NCBI RefSeq assembly: GCF_030272615.1
Contig: NC_081414.1
Span: 657,216,292 to 657,280,291, forward strand
Length of the DNA stretch: 64,000 nt
Direction of reading: 5' to 3'
Origin: Cryptomeria japonica
Taxonomy: Eukaryota; Streptophyta; Pinopsida; Cupressales; Cupressaceae
Position 1 is the stretch's first letter; each line of letters starts with the position of its first letter. Below are positions 52,412 to 64,000 of this stretch, piece by piece. Under the pieces are notes generated by a model. The model was not told the DNA's origin. It saw nothing but the letters and a program-made list of their open reading frames with translations, and did not search any database. The position numbers were made by a program, and so were the translations under genes.

Positions 52412-55400
52412 ATATGCATGTGTGGTTCGTTGATGTAGGATGTTGTAGGTATGGGGTATCGACTCCACTTGGTTTCATAGGTCTGAGCATACCTTATTTG
52501 TCGAATGGGAGTGGAGGAGATAGTGGTTGGACCCTAACTTGACCCGTAGTCGCACTCATGTGAGTGTTGTCAGTCGGTCGTCTTTCCCGTTTGACCAGTA
52601 TGCGAGTCGTACTATTTTAGTATTTTCGCTTTGTGAGTCATCTTTTGATCATTCCTCATTTTGCATACTTTCAATTATTTAAATGGTTGTTATATTGAGT
52701 GAATGATACTATTTTTGTGTTGGCGTACTTAGTTGTTTAAATATGCCTTGAGTAATTGATTTAAATTAAATAGATAAAGTTGCTTGAATTGAATGTTAAA
52801 ATGGCTTAATACATATTGTGTTAAATAGTATTAATATATTTGGCAAATTAGTAAGTATATTCCTTTCTATTTAAATATCAAAAATGTCATGTTGAGTTAA
52901 AATCTCTTAGAAAGGGTAAATGAGAAAAATAAATAATAAAGGATTTTTCTCTCTACCTTTCTTTTTGACTTTTGGTATTTAATTGTTAAAAGAAAAAGAT
53001 TAATTCATGAGAATAAAGTAAATCAGATTTCCTTATTTGTTTAATAGCTTTATTTTGATAGGTTGGGGGAAAACTTTCAACCTAAAAGTTTAGGTTGAAA
53101 TATTTTTGTATTTATGCCTGTGAGTTCACGGGAAGAGGGGGATTCATTTTTGGAAGGCAAAATTTGAAAATTGTTCTAGAAGAAGGAACTGGGTTTGAGA
53201 ATTTAATTGCAGGGTTGAAGCTCTTCCACAAATTGCTTCCTGGATAGCTTCACACGTTGGATAGCCTCTTCTTGTATTTTCATCAAAGAATTTAAATTTC
53301 TTCCTCTTCTCCCTGTGTGTTGTTTGAAATTTTTGAAAATGATTGTAGTTGTTTTGGAGTAGTTGCTTTGAGATTTAATGGAAATTTCAGTTCAATATTG
53401 TTTTAGAATGCTTCTCCAATCTCCTTCTTTGGTTATTTCATGTTTATATTTTAGCTTGAAATCAATTCCTCCATTTATGTCTAATGGATGGAATTGATTT
53501 TCTGTGTATATTTTAGTTTTGATTTGTGAAATTTGGGGGGGCTATGCTAGCAAAATTTTGCCAAAACTACCCTCTTGTTTTTCCAATTAAATTTATTCGT
53601 AAGTGTTTTAAATTTAGAGGAATGAGGAATTTGAGTTAAATTTGTTCTTTCTCTATTCTAATTTTGGCCCAAATATTTATTTGGGGTTTGCCAATCTCTT
53701 TAGTTTTCAGCCAATTTGGCTTTGTAGAAGAATTTTTTTATTAAACTTGAGTTATACTATTCTTTGTTTTGTCACAAAGATTTTGGGTATTTTTTACCAG
53801 TCATAGTTTTTTGGGTTGTTTAAATTTTTATTGAAATACTTTATTAAAAAAATTGGTATTTAAAAAAAAAAGAGTTTTAATAAAATATAATTTATTTATT
53901 TTATTTGGGTCGCGTGGCGAGGAGCCGGGCTCACCTCGACCACTCTACCCCAAGCAGCGAGCTGCTATCACAAGCATGTGATAGAAGCACGAAGCTGCTA
54001 GTGGTAGCAAGCTTCGTTGCCCTGCTATCACAAGCACGGAGTTGCTAGTGGTAGCAGGCTTCGCTGCCCTGCTATCACAAGCATGTGATAGTAGTGCAGT
54101 GCACTGCTATCACATGTTTGTGATAGCAGGCAACTGTCGACGGTGGGCCGTGGACAAACTGCCATTCAATTTAATTTAATTTAATTTTTATTTTTAATTT
54201 TTTTAAAATTATTTTATTATTACTAAATTTCGAATTTAAATTTAAAATAGAATTTTAACTAAAGTATTAAATAGTATTTTTTAATACTTTTTGGTATTAA
54301 GTTTTTATTTTTATTATTAATTTTTTTAAATGAAAAAAAATAAATTTAGTTAATTTAATATTATTAATACATATTTTAGTATTAAGTAATATTGCCAGTC
54401 TTTTTAGTGTGGTAATTTTAAATTGGAAATTTATTAATTATTAATCGATTATAACGATTATTATATACATATATATTTTGTTATATATAATAATGGTTAT
54501 TAATTTATTAATAATATAATAAAGTGGTTTTATTGTTGAGTATAAATGAGTTTTAATTGGGAAATATTTGTCTATTATTTTGTTATGATTTTTATTTCAA
54601 ATTAACCGAATTAAATAAATTATTCTGATTAGTTAGATCCTTAGCCCTATCAGTGCAATGATGACTTGATTTTCTCATAGTTTTATGGTGTTGATGATTG
54701 TTTAAATTGATTGATGAAAATTGTAAGTTATATACATGATTGTTGTTCTTTTAAAAGATTGACTGTGTTGAGTCTTAGTGATTTTAGCTTTTCTTGCAAG
54801 GGGGTTTAATTGGTTGTTATCCCTCATTTATGTTAGTTGTCCTATTGTGACGTATTTTGGTATTCCTTGACCAAGTAATGTAGTGTGACCTCGTTGTTGT
54901 AACCATGTAGTGCTTGATCCTTATGGTTGGTCAGGGATTAGTATGTCTTTGTTTTGGCCACTTGTATTTGGATAGTGGTGTTATGGCTTTTTGTCTCGCC
55001 ATAGGGTCCTCGTAGAGTGACCATGTTTGTTAGTGTCCTATTAGAGAGTGGTTGTCGAGTGGGGGCCGCACCCAAATTGGTTGGCAAGATAACCCCTTGG
55101 AAGTCAATTAATAATTGATTAGGGGGTGGGTAGTTGTAATATTAATTAAGATATTGTACCCCGCACATGGTTGAGTGCTCGTATAGACTCAAGATGTAGT
55201 GGGAAGGCCTGGAATGGAAAACCTACCACCTTGTCTTCACAAAAGGTTGGTAGGGTCCGCATGAGACTTAAATGGAGCTAGGGGTTTGGAAAAGGTTACT
55301 AGGATAACCCAGGATGGGGTCTGAGACCTATGGAGGCCTACCTAGGGTAACTATCTTAAGCCATGCGATATCACTCTCTCTTTAGGGTCACTAGTGTATT

Positions 55401-56035
55401 GTTAGTTTGAGTCACATGAGTATTGTGGAGTGATTTTGTCGAGTGGTAGTGCAACTTCCCATTGAATATTCTTGTTCATAGCTTCATGTGACGATTTGTT
55501 TCGCAGGTGTACCTGTGGTTCGTGATTCATGCTCTAGCTCATGTTGGATTTTATTCTTATGAGACCTATGTGGTCAATTGTATCATTAAGTTTATGTAAC
55601 CTTGTAATTGATATGGATGTTAACTTTAAATGTATATTGAAAGCCATGTATTTTTATGGTCAATGTAATCCTAAGAGTGGGAAGTTATTTATCAGCTTCC
55701 ATTATGATATGTATAAATGCTTTATTTTAAAGGATATTATATTGTTACTCTTTCATTATTTTAATGGTGTAATTTGTTATTGAATATGATTAGTTTTGTT
55801 AATTGTGTAATGTTGGATTAAATGGATTAATCGTAATTGTGTAATTTAACTTTTAGTTTTAATCTTAATTGATAACCCTTTAGGAATTTTGGTGTAAGTC
55901 TTCCACTTGTTTTATTTTTTGCAATGTAGTAATTAATGCACTTAAGGTGTTTTATACCTTAAAAAAAAAATTATTTCTCCCCCTTTGTTGCCTAGTTTTG
56001 TGGTATTCCTTTGGGGTTCCCGGCGGGGCATTACA
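52412..56035 (+). mobile_element. Diverged long LTR related to the LARD family, 5' end missing
   Basis: It is homologous in order to the LARD LTR: an ATATGCATGTG start matching ~195 bp into that LTR, GTGGGGGCCGCACCCAAA (55061), GTGGGAAGGCCTGGAATGG (55199), an AGGATAACCCAGGATGGGG segment and the end GGGGCATTACA. About 3.6 kb remain. No PBS follows 56035, so it is a solo or 3' LTR. The missing first ~200 bp should lie on the far side of the Copia element, inside the gap. It is too diverged from the 1-11604 family to be the same subfamily. The middle carries a hairpin cluster (53960-54135). Confidence 0.82.
53960..54135. repeat. Hairpin cluster in the diverged long LTR
   Basis: CTATCACAAGCATGTGATAG, a perfect hairpin with an 8-bp stem and AGCA loop, occurs at ~53965 and ~54072, with a variant between them. 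The last copy is followed by its own near complement (GTGCACTGCTATCACATG), giving a ~28-bp-arm imperfect palindrome centred at 54101. A GCTGCTAGTGGTAGCA-type unit is also duplicated. It sits at the place of the GC-rich island in the LARD LTRs. Confidence 0.75.
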
Positions 56036-56928
56036 AAACCAGTTGACATCAATGACAACTTAATACCAATAATGCCGACAGGTTAACGGTCTCGTAAGAT
56101 AAAATAATATAATATAGTCACTATTGCATGGTGGGGGGCTAAATAGGTCTCGATCAAGCATGGAGATGTAGGTGCTAAGGTGAGAACCCTAAACATGGTC
56201 CAAATTGCAAGGGAGTACAATTTAGTATGCTACATTTATCCCCCACTTTTGCAAGAGTATGAGCTTACACAAATACTCACGGTAAAGTAAATGAAAGAGA
56301 GATAAAGAAGATGAGAAATGAAGAGGAAGATAAGAAGGAGTATAAGACAACACTAATTTTGATGAACTAGGCCCCCAATATTAGGATCTTAACTCACTCA
56401 AACATTTTAAAGGGCACACAAAACAAGACAAAAACAAAAACAAAAAGGCAAACAAAGGAAAAAGACATAAAAGGACACACAATAAATGCTAAGAACTGAA
56501 AATAACTCCTCAAGTCAACTAGATGAAGAGACCTTGATATCAAAATATCTCAACCACTAATATCATTCTTGACAAATGCCATCTCACGATCATAGGTGAT
56601 CACATAAAAGAGAAAAGTAAGCGTCATCCATGAACTACAAGTAGCTAAGTTATGAGGTCATGAGACGAAGGAGAGAGAGAACATAAATACAAATGAGATG
56701 TGTTTATCTAGATGATTCATGAGAAGAATGGTGACAAAGAGAGAACATAGATACCTTGCCTCTACATGTTTGCATCTACATGATCCATGTTGGAGAGGAG
56801 AGTAGGAATAGTCTAGCCCTATTCTGCTAGTTCCAGTCATCCTTGTGCATGTGTGCAAGTGATGTTTAGTTTCAAGTATGAAGCACCTCATTTTTGAGTG
56901 TGTATCAACCTGTTTAAGACATGCAATA

Positions 56929-57056
56929 TAAATGCAAATGCCAAGAGGTGACTGTGTGTCCAAATGTAAATGCCAAGAGGTGACTGTGTGTGCAAATGTA
57001 AATGCCAAGAGGTGACTGTGTGTGCAAAAATAAATTCCAAGACGTGAATGACATAT
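56929..57056. repeat. 32-bp tandem repeat, four units
   Basis: CCAAGAGGTGACTGTGTGT recurs at 56941, 56973 and 57005, and degenerate at 57037 (CCAAGACGTGAATG), each exactly 32 bp apart. Confidence 0.9.
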
Positions 57057-57539
57057 ACATGTCTAGTTTTGAGGACATCCCATGTAAGACTTTTTCTTGG
57101 GTTTTGATGATGTGTACCCTCATCCAACTCATATATCAAATGTTGCGTTTGGTTTCGGGTGTGAAGCATCTCGTATAAGAATTTGTGTCCTCTAGTTTAG
57201 GGAATGAACACCCTGTTTAAGACATGCAAAAATGATATGCAAAAATATAGTATATTATGGTACAAAGGGAGCATTATGGGTGTCCCCCTTAAGATGTCAA
57301 CTGAACCCTATGTTGATTTCTTAAGGAAGCTAGAGACAAGGATACCAACATTCAATACCAAGGAGATATGCTTTATGCAACAATGTCATAAATCCAAGTT
57401 TAAGAGGGAATACTCTTCAAGCAAGGATAAGATAGTTGAAAAAGTGATATCTTGCCACAAGTGTAAAGAGGATCCTTGGAGGAGAAGATATCTTTGCTCA
57501 AAAGACCTCCAAGAGGAGTTTCTTGAACAAATATAACAT

Positions 57540-58720
57540 CTTCTACCAAAAGAAAGGAAGGAGAACAAGAACTCATACCTTCCCCCTATTTCTACGTGAA
57601 AGAGATTCTTGATGAAGGATGACACACATTTTAATGGATATGAGAGAGTAAGTTTATGATAGGTATACATTTCCTAGTGAGGAAGAGGTTGAAGCCAAGA
57701 AATTACACCTCTTATAAAAGATAGAATCCTTGAGAAAAATACAACTTCACACAAGTAATGATACCAAATTATAAGTAAACACCACTAAACAAAGGAAAAG
57801 TAGATCCTTAGAGAATATAAGAGAGAGAAATCAATGCCCCCCAAGTGCAAGGATAATGAGAAGAATTGCACATCTTCCAAAAGAAAAAATATTCATAAGA
57901 GAAATACCATCTCAAACAAAGAATAGATCCTAACCAAGGAACAAACATGTGATTGCATGAAGGATAATCCCATGCAAGAAGGGACATTAAGTTATGTATA
58001 ATGGAGCTTTAAAGGAAGAGGTAATCTTCAAAGAGGGAGAGTGAGAAAAAGAAATATAAACCCTTGTAAGAAGAGATTTTACATGAATAAATACACAATA
58101 TAATCACTTAGATAGATATTCAATATAAGATAATACATTAATATATGTAAAATGCATCTTCATAGAAGAGAAAATATTTAAAGAGAGAAATGGGAAGAGA
58201 AAGCTTACATATTCCACTTAAAGATAGATTAGTCATAAAAGATATATCATTTCATGTTATATAGGATATCAACACATGAGAAATGCAACCCCTAAAGAGA
58301 ATAATAAAACTTTAGAGATGAAGGGAGAAAGGGGGAAGCCATCATTTCCCCCTAAGCAAGAATAAAAGGATGGATTAGGGGGGATGACTACACATTTCCT
58401 TAGGAGAGATTATCCACAATAGATGTGCCATTTCAAAATAAGAATAAGTTCTATGCAAGGAATACACATGCATTCACCTGAAAGATAAGCCTATGCAAGA
58501 AAGGACATCGATTTATGAAAAATGCACTCCATAAAGGAAATGGTGAAAGTTTAAAGATGAGAAAGTGAACCATGTTGATACCCCAATATATCTAAAATTG
58601 AAAAGGTACCACCTCTAATTACAAAGGTCCACCAATTAAGTTAATTACTTGTGTTATAGGGTGAGGAGAAACACGAGGGTGAGGGGAGTGCCAAGGCACT
58701 ACCTTTTCACCAAGAAACAG
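57540..58720 (-). other. Purine-rich non-coding 3' region with diverged direct repeats
   Basis: The plus strand is strongly A/G-rich with no ORF. Segments near 57900-58060 and 58425-58570 are diverged copies of each other (shared ATGCAAGAAGGGACAT versus ATGCAAGAAAGGACAT, both followed by AAGGAA after ~45 bp), about 520 bp apart. Confidence 0.5.
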
Positions 58721-58864
58721 AGAAAGATCTATTGAATGATGTATATGAGAACAATCATATTGTTCTTCAAAAAATTCTTTGAATGTTTTATATTTTCCGA
58801 GAGAATGAGAACCACAATAATGAAAAAGATAATATCCAATTCATTCTTTATGCTTAGTGATAAA

Positions 58865-59600
58865 TTACACAAAGGGAAAAATAACATTATTGTCATACTT
58901 CAATTTCCAAGTTATTCTAGTTTCTAATTGTTCTTGATCATCAATAGGTGTAGATTTAGAATATTGAGATTTAGGACAAGAAGAAGAAGGATTTTCTTCA
59001 ATGATTTTAATAGTTACATTATCACCTAGTTTTTGTATACCGTCTTGACAATCTGGACAATCACTAGCATCATGATCATGATTTTGATGAAATGAACAAA
59101 AAGGAGTCTTTGAAGAAGGATTCCTTTTAGCCTCTTGATGCATCCTTTGTCTTACAAGATGATCCTTAAAGTCTTGAATCCTAAGGAGGCCATCCATAGT
59201 AGATTTATGATCATGTCCTAGGCCTTATGTAGTAATTTGTGTAGTAGGGTTTATAGGGACTCTAATTCCTTGTTCAAATTTGTCAAGTCCTCATCCTCTA
59301 AAACCTTGTTTTGATACTTTGTTAAAGCCACTCCTATAGGAATTTGTTAATTGAAAAGGGGGAGGAACACTATAATGAATTTATTTGAATCTTATAGTGT
59401 AAGAATATTTAGAAGGCATGAAAGTATTAGTAGATGAAGAAGGAATATCTTGGGGAGGAGGATTTTCCATTCTTTCATCATGCATATCCTCTTTGGTTGA
59501 TTGAGAGGGATGACCCTTATCATCTAAGGCCTCATATTTACTTAACGTTATATGGGGAGAGAGATCATGAATTAAATACATAACATCATCCTCTCTAAAT
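58865..59600 (-). pseudogene. gag: Gag remnant of the second TR-GAG-like element
   Basis: The minus-strand ORF 58865-59197 contains DFKDHLVRQRMHQEAKR and a knuckle-like CSFHQNHDHDASDC, comparable in position and form to CQFHRHPGHDTEKC in the better-preserved element. A further ORF at 59381-59581 (LSPHITLSKYEALDD) precedes it in reading direction but shows no domain. The Retrotrans_gag core is not recognisable. Clearly non-functional. Confidence 0.55.
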
Positions 59601-61561
59601 TTTTTTGATGATTAAGTAATGCTCTAGGAGAATAGGGTGATCTAGAGAGATGGAAACACCCATGTCTTGATTTTTCCTCTCTTGTGCTAGGGTATGCATA
59701 TGAGAAGAAGATGGAGTCATGTTGCTCTTCAATGCTTTCTATGCATTAGAGAGATAATTCATAGGAGTATTAGTTTGTTCTTTATTCACATTATATTCCA
59801 TAGGAGAGGTACAAGTATTAAATGTTCCATTACCATCTCTATTTTTGGGACCCACAAAGGCTTTTAAATGATCTACATATGAAATGCATTGTTTTAAAAA
59901 TATCACCAAAAAGTAACATATATAATAAATATAATCTTTGAGATCTAGCTGATGAAATGGAAGAAACTTGGAAATCCTAAAAATGTAATACATCCAAGTC
60001 CTATGAATGAAAATAAGTAACATGAAGTGAAAAAAGCCATTATACAACACAAGTATAATAAATGTACGTAAAAAGCAACGTAATCATATCTGAAATAGAA
60101 AATAAATCAAATCCATTAATTCCCATGACAAGTATTTAAATTTAGATTGAAGTAAATTAATAAATTAGGATTTTATAAATAAAACCTCTTAATTTATGCA
60201 AATTAATAAAATTCTCAAATTAAAAAAAAAATTGTTTTGAGATTTAAATTTTGAAAATTTGAAATAAAATTTAAAAATGAGAATTTGAAATTTGAATTTT
60301 GAATTTTGAACGTTGAAATTTGAATTTTGAAACTTGAATAATGCCAAATTTTAGAAAATGATTATTCAAGAAAAATAAGCAAATTGGTTTGTGATTTTTT
60401 TTTTTTTTGAAAAATTAGAGAATAATTGTGAAAAATTATGTAATCTCTTACGAAATTTAAATTTAAAATTAGGGTCTTGTGAGAAGATCCTCTGAATTTT
60501 AAAATTTAAAATTAAAATTAGATCTAAGGTTCAAATTTTGAAAATTGAAGTAATCAATGCAAAATTGAGAAATTAATTTAAATTTAAAAATTAGGGTCCT
60601 TTTAATTAACCACTAAATTTTAAAATTTAATTTCCAATGAGGTCTAAGATTGAAATTTTGAATTTGAATTACTACCAAATATAAAAATAATTAATTCAAA
60701 CTTTAGACAACCCACAAAGTTAATCTTAAATTTGAAAACTAGGGTTTTTGAAATAAACCACTTAATTTAAAAATTTATTGGAAAATTTAACTTGCAAATG
60801 AAATTTTGAATTGTTAAATATGAAAAGCACTTAGATCTGAAATAATTATTCAAAATTAAGAAAAACACAAGTTCAATTTTGAAAATAAAAACTTAGAATT
60901 TTAATGAATTTAACCCCTAATTTTTTAAAATTTGCATGGAAATCAAGCTTCTAAATGAAAATTTCAAATTTAAATTGCAAAAACACTCAGATCTGATAAC
61001 ATAAATCATAAAAAATGGTGTTCGGAGTTGTGTTCACCAAAATGTAATGCGCAAAAATTTAGGATTTACACCCAAAATTTGAAAACAACTAATTTTTCAC
61101 TTAAAGGACATTACATTCAAAAGAGGATGGGGAATTCACTAGATCTACTGATGAATCAGATGAAGACAAAATGCTAAGTGAATTATGATTGAATGTATTC
61201 CTCTTTTGTGAGTTGAATTCTTAAAATAGGGTAAATGCTAAAAATTGAAGGAAAAGCTAAGAAATCAATGAGCTACAAATGCACGATTTTTGCACGCATG
61301 TAGGTCTGAGCAATATATGTCAGATCAGACCTGCTCCCTAAAATTCCCCAAAAAGTGTTAGGATCTTGGTGCATCACATTGGTCCTCCAAACTTTTCGCA
61401 CACCAAAGATGGATGATTTGTCTTTGTGAATAAAGCTTAATCTAAAGAGTAGAGCTCCATACATGTTTCCTACACCTAGAAAGAAAAGAAGAGGGGTTGA
61501 GAATGTAAGGAAACAAAGGTGTGTGGAAACGCTTCCTATGCTAATCTTGAGAGGACGATTA

Positions 61562-62206
61562 TGCAAATTTCAACTTAACTATTACAGAGATCACAAGAAG
61601 CACATAGAGTAGCAATAAAACAATAAACACATAACATAGTGATTATCATGGGGAAAACCCATACGGGTGAAAAACCCCACACTTTAAAACCTGCATAGTA
61701 TATTAACAAATAAACAAGAGATTACAATGCACTTGCAATGCAAGTTCTTACAAGAGCATCACCTCAACTCAAGCTCAGAGAGACTTCACTAGCATCCTTC
61801 TAGCACCGAGCCTTGCAAACCAAACTCCATCATACAAACTCCTCTCCAAGCCCTCATTATATAGGAATTTTACAACCTAGAAACCATTTGTGGTTTTACA
61901 ATACCATGGGCAAAACCTCCATGACATGTTTTGCCCACCCTTGACATTTGTTTTTCCAAGATAAGAAAACCAGGTTAAAAATAGTTACTCACGTCCAAAC
62001 TCTTATCCCCTATTTTTGACCCTCATAACTAACATGAAATGTGTCATATAATCTCTAAAAATGGCCCTCCTATATTATACTATGGACATGGCATCTTTTG
62101 ACAACTCATATACCTTTTTTCAAGGCACCAACACATGGAGAACCTCCCAACTACATTTGGAACAATTTACTAAAAATTGGAAGGTTGAGACACATGTATC
62201 TCAACA
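61562..62206 (-). repeat. 3' LTR of the second Copia element
   Basis: On the minus strand it starts TGTTGAGATACATGTGTC right after a purine tract AAGTGGAAGAA (62207-62217) and probably ends ATTTGCA at 61562, about 645 bp. The inner edge is well supported; the outer edge is the best TG/CA candidate. A TATA-like CCTATATAATG lies at 61855-61865. Confidence 0.65.
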
Positions 62207-62261
62207 TTCTTCCACTTGTCGAATACCTTGCAAGAGTCAGGGGATCCATATTACCATGGAC

Positions 62262-64000
62262 TCAACAATTAGGGGCCAAGAGGCCCATAGACTCTGAAGA
62301 CCATCTGAACTTCTCTATGCTCACGAGCTTAGTTAATGAATCAACAACATTCACCAAAGTTTCTACCTTCTCCAGCTTCACCTTACCATCCCTTACCATA
62401 TCTCTCACAAAATGATATTGTACATCAATGTGTTTGGTCCTGGCATGAAAAGTCGGGTTCTTCGTTAGGCAGATTGCACTCTGACTGACACTATAAATTG
62501 TCATTGCACCCTGTTTAAATTCTATATCTCTTAAGCCAAATGGCTTCTTTGTAGGCATGAGTAGCTGCCATATACTTTGCCTCTATAGTAGACAAAGTAA
62601 CCACAGCCTGTCACTTTCTCATCCAACTAATTGCACCACCAAATAATGTAAACACAAATGCACTGGTGGATCTTCTTCTATCAACATCACCTGCCCAGTT
62701 TGAATCCACAAAGCCTCTAATATCCAAGGAATGTGCATTTCCTGTTCCATGAAAACATATAGAGTACTCTGAGGTACCCTGCAAGTATCTAAAAACTCTT
62801 TTTACTGCATCCCAATGTGCTCTTCCTGGATTAGACATGTAATGGGAAAGAACTCCCACTGCTTGGGCAATATCTGGTCTTGTACAAACCATAGCATACA
62901 TTAAACTTCCAACAACACTTTGGTATGGTACTCGACTCATCTCTTCCATCTCCAATGGGGATGTAGGACACTGTAAACTAGAAAGCTTTGTTCCCATTGT
63001 AACAGGAACACTCAATGGTCTAGAATCTTGCATATTAAATCTTCTCAGAATAGTACCAACATACTTACTCTGGCCTAGCCAAAGCTTTTTGTTTTGTCTA
63101 TCTCTTACAATCTCCACTCCCAAAATGTGTCTTGTTGTACCAAGATCTTTCATATCAAATTTTGTCGAGAGTTGAGATTTTAATTCTACAATAAAACCTT
63201 TTCCTTTCCCAATAAACAACATGTCATCAACATACAAGGCAATAACTAGGAAATGATCACCATCAGATTTGAAATATATACAATGATCATATTTAGACCG
63301 CACAAACCCCAAACTCAATACATATGTATCAAACTTTTGGTACCACATCCTAGGACTTTGTTTTAAACCATACAAGGATTTCTTCAACTTACAGACCAAA
63401 TTACTTTTACCTTTTACCACATAGTGCTCTGGCTGTGTCATATAAATTTCTTCCTCCAAATCTCCATGAAGGAAAGTAGTTTTTACATCCATTTGTTTGA
63501 CCTCTAGATCATAAGTTGTTGTAATAGAAAGCAAGAAATGAATGGATGTCATTTTGGCTATAGGAGAAAAAATCTCACCATAATCTACTCCCTCAACCTG
63601 GGAGTAACCTTTTGCAACCAAATGTGCTTTGTACTTCTCAATTCTTCCATCTGAACCTATCTTCCTTTTGAACACCCATTTGCAACCAACAGGCTTTCGT
63701 CCTTTAGGCAATGGTACAAGGTCCCATGTGTCATTCTTCTTAAGAGCTGCCATCTCTTCATCCATGGCAATTTTCCAAGACTCTGAATCATTCATACCAA
63801 GAGCCTTTTCTACAGATTTCAGTTCATCAATATTAACATTCAAAGCAAATATGCATCTCCAATCATCAAGAGAATATCCATACCTTTCAGGTGGTTTTCT
63901 TTGTCTAGTAGACCTTTGAACAAGTTCAGGTTCAGGTTCTTCTTCTTCCTCTGATGATTCAGAACTTGTAGAGCTCTCATCAACTTCTTGTCTTTCTAAG
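62262..64000 (-). pseudogene. pol: Copia RT and RNase H region (second element, partial)
   Basis: The frame is open from the window end (64000) down to 62611. It begins with an acidic linker and the Copia motif STRQRKPPERYGYSLDDW, then RT: AMDEEMAALKKNDTWDLVP, GCKWVFKRK, KAHLVAKGYSQVEGVDY, KQMDVKTTFLHGDLEEEIYM, YGLKQSPRMWYQKFD and the catalytic YVDDM. RNase H begins FVDSNWAGDVDRRRSTSAF. A TGA at 62611-62613 follows SWMRK, where relatives have Arg (CGA changed to TGA). The frame continues to STIEAKYMAATHAYKEAIWL and then shifts; the shifted frame 62262-62558 has FKQGAMTIYSVSQSAICL, TKHIDVQYHFVRDMV and ends GLLAPNC. So one nonsense change and one frameshift. Integrase, gag and the 5' LTR lie outside the window. 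Confidence 0.92.

Larger units (their letters stand above)
56036..61561 (-). mobile_element. Second TR-GAG-like element, decayed
   Basis: On the minus strand it shows a 5' LTR part (61043-61561), a PBS-like TGGTGAACACAACTCC (61024-61039), an AT-rich leader (60100-61020), gag remnants (58865-59600), a non-coding 3' region, a polypurine tract AAAAGTGGGGGATAAA (56235-56250) and a 3' LTR part (56036-56234) starting TGTAGCATACT. These parallel the element at 22433-28729 in order and partly in sequence (LTR starts TGTAGCATCC versus TGTAGCATACT; a shared TTACATTCAAAAGAGG). Both LTRs are cut: the left by the long LTR ending at 56035, the right by the Copia element at 61562. Confidence 0.75.

Overview
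The window is a gene-poor, repeat-saturated stretch of a large plant nuclear genome. The plant signal comes from tRNA-iMet-type primer binding sites (TGGTATCAGAGC), plant-type CACTA transposase families (tnp2, DUF4218/DUF4216, Transposase_24), a TR-GAG-like gypsy derivative and a LARD-like element with very long LTRs. The density of old, nested, decayed elements would fit a gymnosperm, but that is inference. I see no intact single-copy host gene, tRNA, rRNA or CRISPR. One 500-N assembly gap lies at 45472-45971.

Layout. 1-11604: LARD-like element with a ~4.3-kb LTR (5' copy cut by the window start), a 3.7-kb non-coding interior, and the 3' LTR. 11605-15130: intergenic DNA with a truncated ORF, a cluster of ATCGGG motifs and a LINE-derived fragment. 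15136-19484: decayed CACTA tnp2-type transposase ending in an Asp/Gly-rich tail coded by a GAT microsatellite. 20217-21760: broken SET-domain-like gene fragment. 22433-28729: complete TR-GAG element on the minus strand with 1,274-bp LTRs and TSD CTGGG. 29497-36000: decayed Transposase_24 (Ptta/En-Spm) gene split by a 4,350-bp solo LTR (30830-35179, TSD GCAAA) of the LARD family. 38260-38958: chained inverted repeats ending in ...TAGTG, a plausible CACTA end. 39801-44820: unresolved AT-rich DNA with a (CT)n tract. 44822-45471: palindromic minisatellite running into the gap. 45972-52411: Ty1/Copia element. 52412-56035: a diverged long LTR related to the LARD family, apparently the Copia target. 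56036-61561: second, more decayed TR-GAG-like element (minus). 61562-64000: second Ty1/Copia element (minus), cut by the window end.

How it fits together: tnp2, the SET-like fragment, the Transposase_24 gene and the inverted-repeat end all read rightward. If the two nested insertions are removed they could be parts of one CACTA element; this is a hypothesis, since no matching left terminus was found. The most striking signal is the Copia polyprotein at 47623-51693: one frame of 1,357 codons with no frameshift but 13 premature stops (11 TAG, 1 TAA, 1 TGA), all where C-to-T change of a Gln or Arg codon explains the stop, with matching G-to-A-type losses at integrase and RNase H active-site residues. 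The simplest reading is deamination of methylated cytosine; recoding is the alternative to exclude.
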